From Hetaerina americana (taxonomy: Eukaryota; Arthropoda; Insecta; Odonata; Calopterygidae): DNA of 64,000 bases. Of the stretch, positions 62,740 to 64,000 are shown piece by piece (position 1 is the stretch's first letter; each line of letters opens with the position of its first letter). The notes beneath the pieces are model-generated. The model had not been told where the DNA came from. It worked only from the letters and a program-made list of their open reading frames with translations, and made no database searches. Both the position numbers and the translations under genes were made by a program. The stretch is taken from assembly GCA_022747635.1 (NCBI GenBank), contig JAKTNV010000668.1, positions 1-64,000 on the forward strand, given 5' to 3'.

Positions 62740-63840
62740 TGTGTATTGTTGTTCATTTTCATCAAATAAACAAAATAAAACCCAGAATTAATCCTGAAAG
62801 ACAAGAAATGAGCATAAAAGTTGCTTCAGCGCAAGTGTTAATGTTACTAAAAGAGCCCAAATTTCTAAAAATATTGCGAAAAACAACAATCTTCTGTTTT
62901 AGAGTTAATGTTTGAGGTGTTTAGAAGGCATTTATTTCATTTTTAGAAAATTTAATTTTTCACATTTTTCCATGAAAAGTGCCAATACCCCCCCCTTTGG
63001 GTTCTAGGTGAAAATCTCACTCGTTACAAATCAAACAAAAATGTATCCAAGGTGTGTATTGTTGTTCATTTTCATTAAATAAACAAAATAAAACCCAGAA
63101 TGAATCCTGAAAGACAATAAAAGATCATAAAAGATGCTTAGCCCAGGTGTTAATGTTATTAAAAGAGCCCAAATTTCTAAAAATATTGCGAAAAACAACA
63201 ATCTTCTGTTTTAGAGTGAATGTTTGAGGTGTTTAGAAGGCATTTATTTCATTTTTAGAAAGTTTAATTTTTCACATTTTTCCATGAAAAGTGCCAATAC
63301 CCCTCCCTTTGGGTTCTAGGTGAAAATCTCATTAGACACAAATCAAACAAAATGTATCCAAGGTGTGTATTGTTGTTCATTTTCATCAAATAAACAAAAT
63401 AAAACCCAGAATTAATCCTGAAAGACATGAAATGAGCATAAAAGATGCTTCAGCGCCAGTGTTAATTATACTAAAAGAGCCCAAATTTCTAAAAATATTG
63501 CGAAAAACAACAATCTTCTGTTTTAGAGTGAATGTTTGAGGTGTTTAGAAGGCATTTATTTCATTTTTAGAAAATTTAATTTTTCACATTTTTCCATGAA
63601 AAGTTCCAATACCCCCCCCTTTGGGTTCTAGGTGAAAATCTCACTTGACGCAAATCAAACAAAAATGTTTCCATGGTGTGTATTGTTGTTCATTTTCATC
63701 AAATAAACAAAATAAAACCCAGAATTAATCCTGAAAGACAAGAAATGAGCATAAAAGTTAATTCAGCGCAAGTGTTAATGTTACTAAAAGAGCCCAAATT
63801 TCTAAAAATATTGCGAAAAACAACAATCTTCTGTTTTAGA

Positions 63841-64000
63841 GTGAATGTTTGAGGTGTTTAGAAGGCATTTATTTCATTTTTAGAAAGTTTAATTTTTCAC
63901 ATTTTTCCATGAAAAGTGCCAATACCCCTCCCTTTGGGTTCTAGGTGAAAATCTCACTCGACACAAATCAAACAAAATGTATCCAAGGTGTGTATTGTTG
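63841..64000. repeat. Cut monomer at right window edge
   Basis: First half of another unit-opening family D monomer (AGAAAGTTTAAT, CCCCTCCC, CTCGACAC, P-type box). It shows that the array continues to the right of the window. Confidence 0.9.

Larger units (their letters stand above)
60713..63840. repeat. HOR family D, short units D5 (4), D6 (4) and D7 (2 monomers)
   Basis: Monomers start at 60713, 61025, 61338, 61651; 61965, 62277, 62590, 62904; 63216 and 63528. Each unit opens with AGAAAGTTTAAT and CCCCTCCC. The monomers at 61338 and 61651 return at 62277 and 62590. The monomer at 63216 joins the unit-opening type to the second half of the CGCCAGTG type. The units are shortened versions of D4. 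Confidence 0.8.
1..64000. repeat. Satellite DNA array, ~312 bp monomer, about 205 copies
   Basis: The whole window is a head-to-tail tandem array in one orientation. Every 306 to 329 bp the same order of landmarks returns: GTGAATGTTTGAGGTGTTTA, an A/T-tract cluster, a C-tract followed by TTTGGGTTCTAGG, a GTATCCAAGG or GTTTCCATGG box, CATTTTCATCAAATAAAC, GATGCTTCAGC, and AATATTGCGAAAAAC just before the next monomer. I placed 204 complete monomers from 104 to 63840. There is no spacer, no unique sequence, no inverted monomer and no inserted element, so this entry also accounts for every gene-free stretch. Such arrays are known from eukaryotic centromeric, pericentromeric and subtelomeric heterochromatin; the chromosomal location here is inference. 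The species and satellite family are not recognised. Confidence 0.98.

Noticed and set aside
1..64000. CRISPR array
   Set aside because: The period is about 312 bp and the whole unit is conserved. There are no short direct repeats separated by unique spacers and no cas genes.

Overview
The whole 64 kb window is one uninterrupted satellite DNA array. A unit of about 312 bp repeats head-to-tail in a single orientation. Using the motif GTGAATGTTT as phase mark, I placed 204 complete monomers between 104 and 63840 (mean 312.4 bp, range 306 to 329), with a cut monomer at each end (1-103 and 63841-64000). The array therefore continues past both edges. One monomer counted by hand is about 31% GC. 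I found no gene, no RNA gene, no CRISPR array, no transposon insertion and no inverted segment. This organisation is typical of eukaryotic centromeric, pericentromeric or subtelomeric heterochromatin. I cannot name the species or the satellite family.

The array is organised above the monomer level. Shared diagnostic variants group monomers into multi-monomer higher-order repeats (HORs), and the HOR type changes along the window: a mixed left part (1-4147); family A, 10-monomer units of about 3.12 kb (4148-13846); family B, 10- and 15-monomer units (13847-25080); a displaced copy of family A (25394-28303); family E, a nearly perfect tandem duplication of an 8-monomer 2.5 kb unit (28304-33304); a shortened B copy (33305-35703); family C, 10- and 8-monomer units (35704-47585); and family D, units of 13 (or 5+8), 7, 10, 8, 4, 4 and 2 monomers (48833-63840).

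The monomers carry two alternative short boxes at the same place, GTATCCAAGG or G(T/A)TTCCATGG, each usually linked to its own downstream variants. A C-tract of 2 to 11 cytosines sits about 85 bp into each monomer. Several hybrid monomers, where one HOR variant changes to another, switch close to this tract. This suggests in-register unequal exchange or template switching, with the tract as a possible fragile or exchange-prone site.

The open frames of 60 to 105 codons are by-products of a unit whose length is often a multiple of three. They are not annotated as genes.
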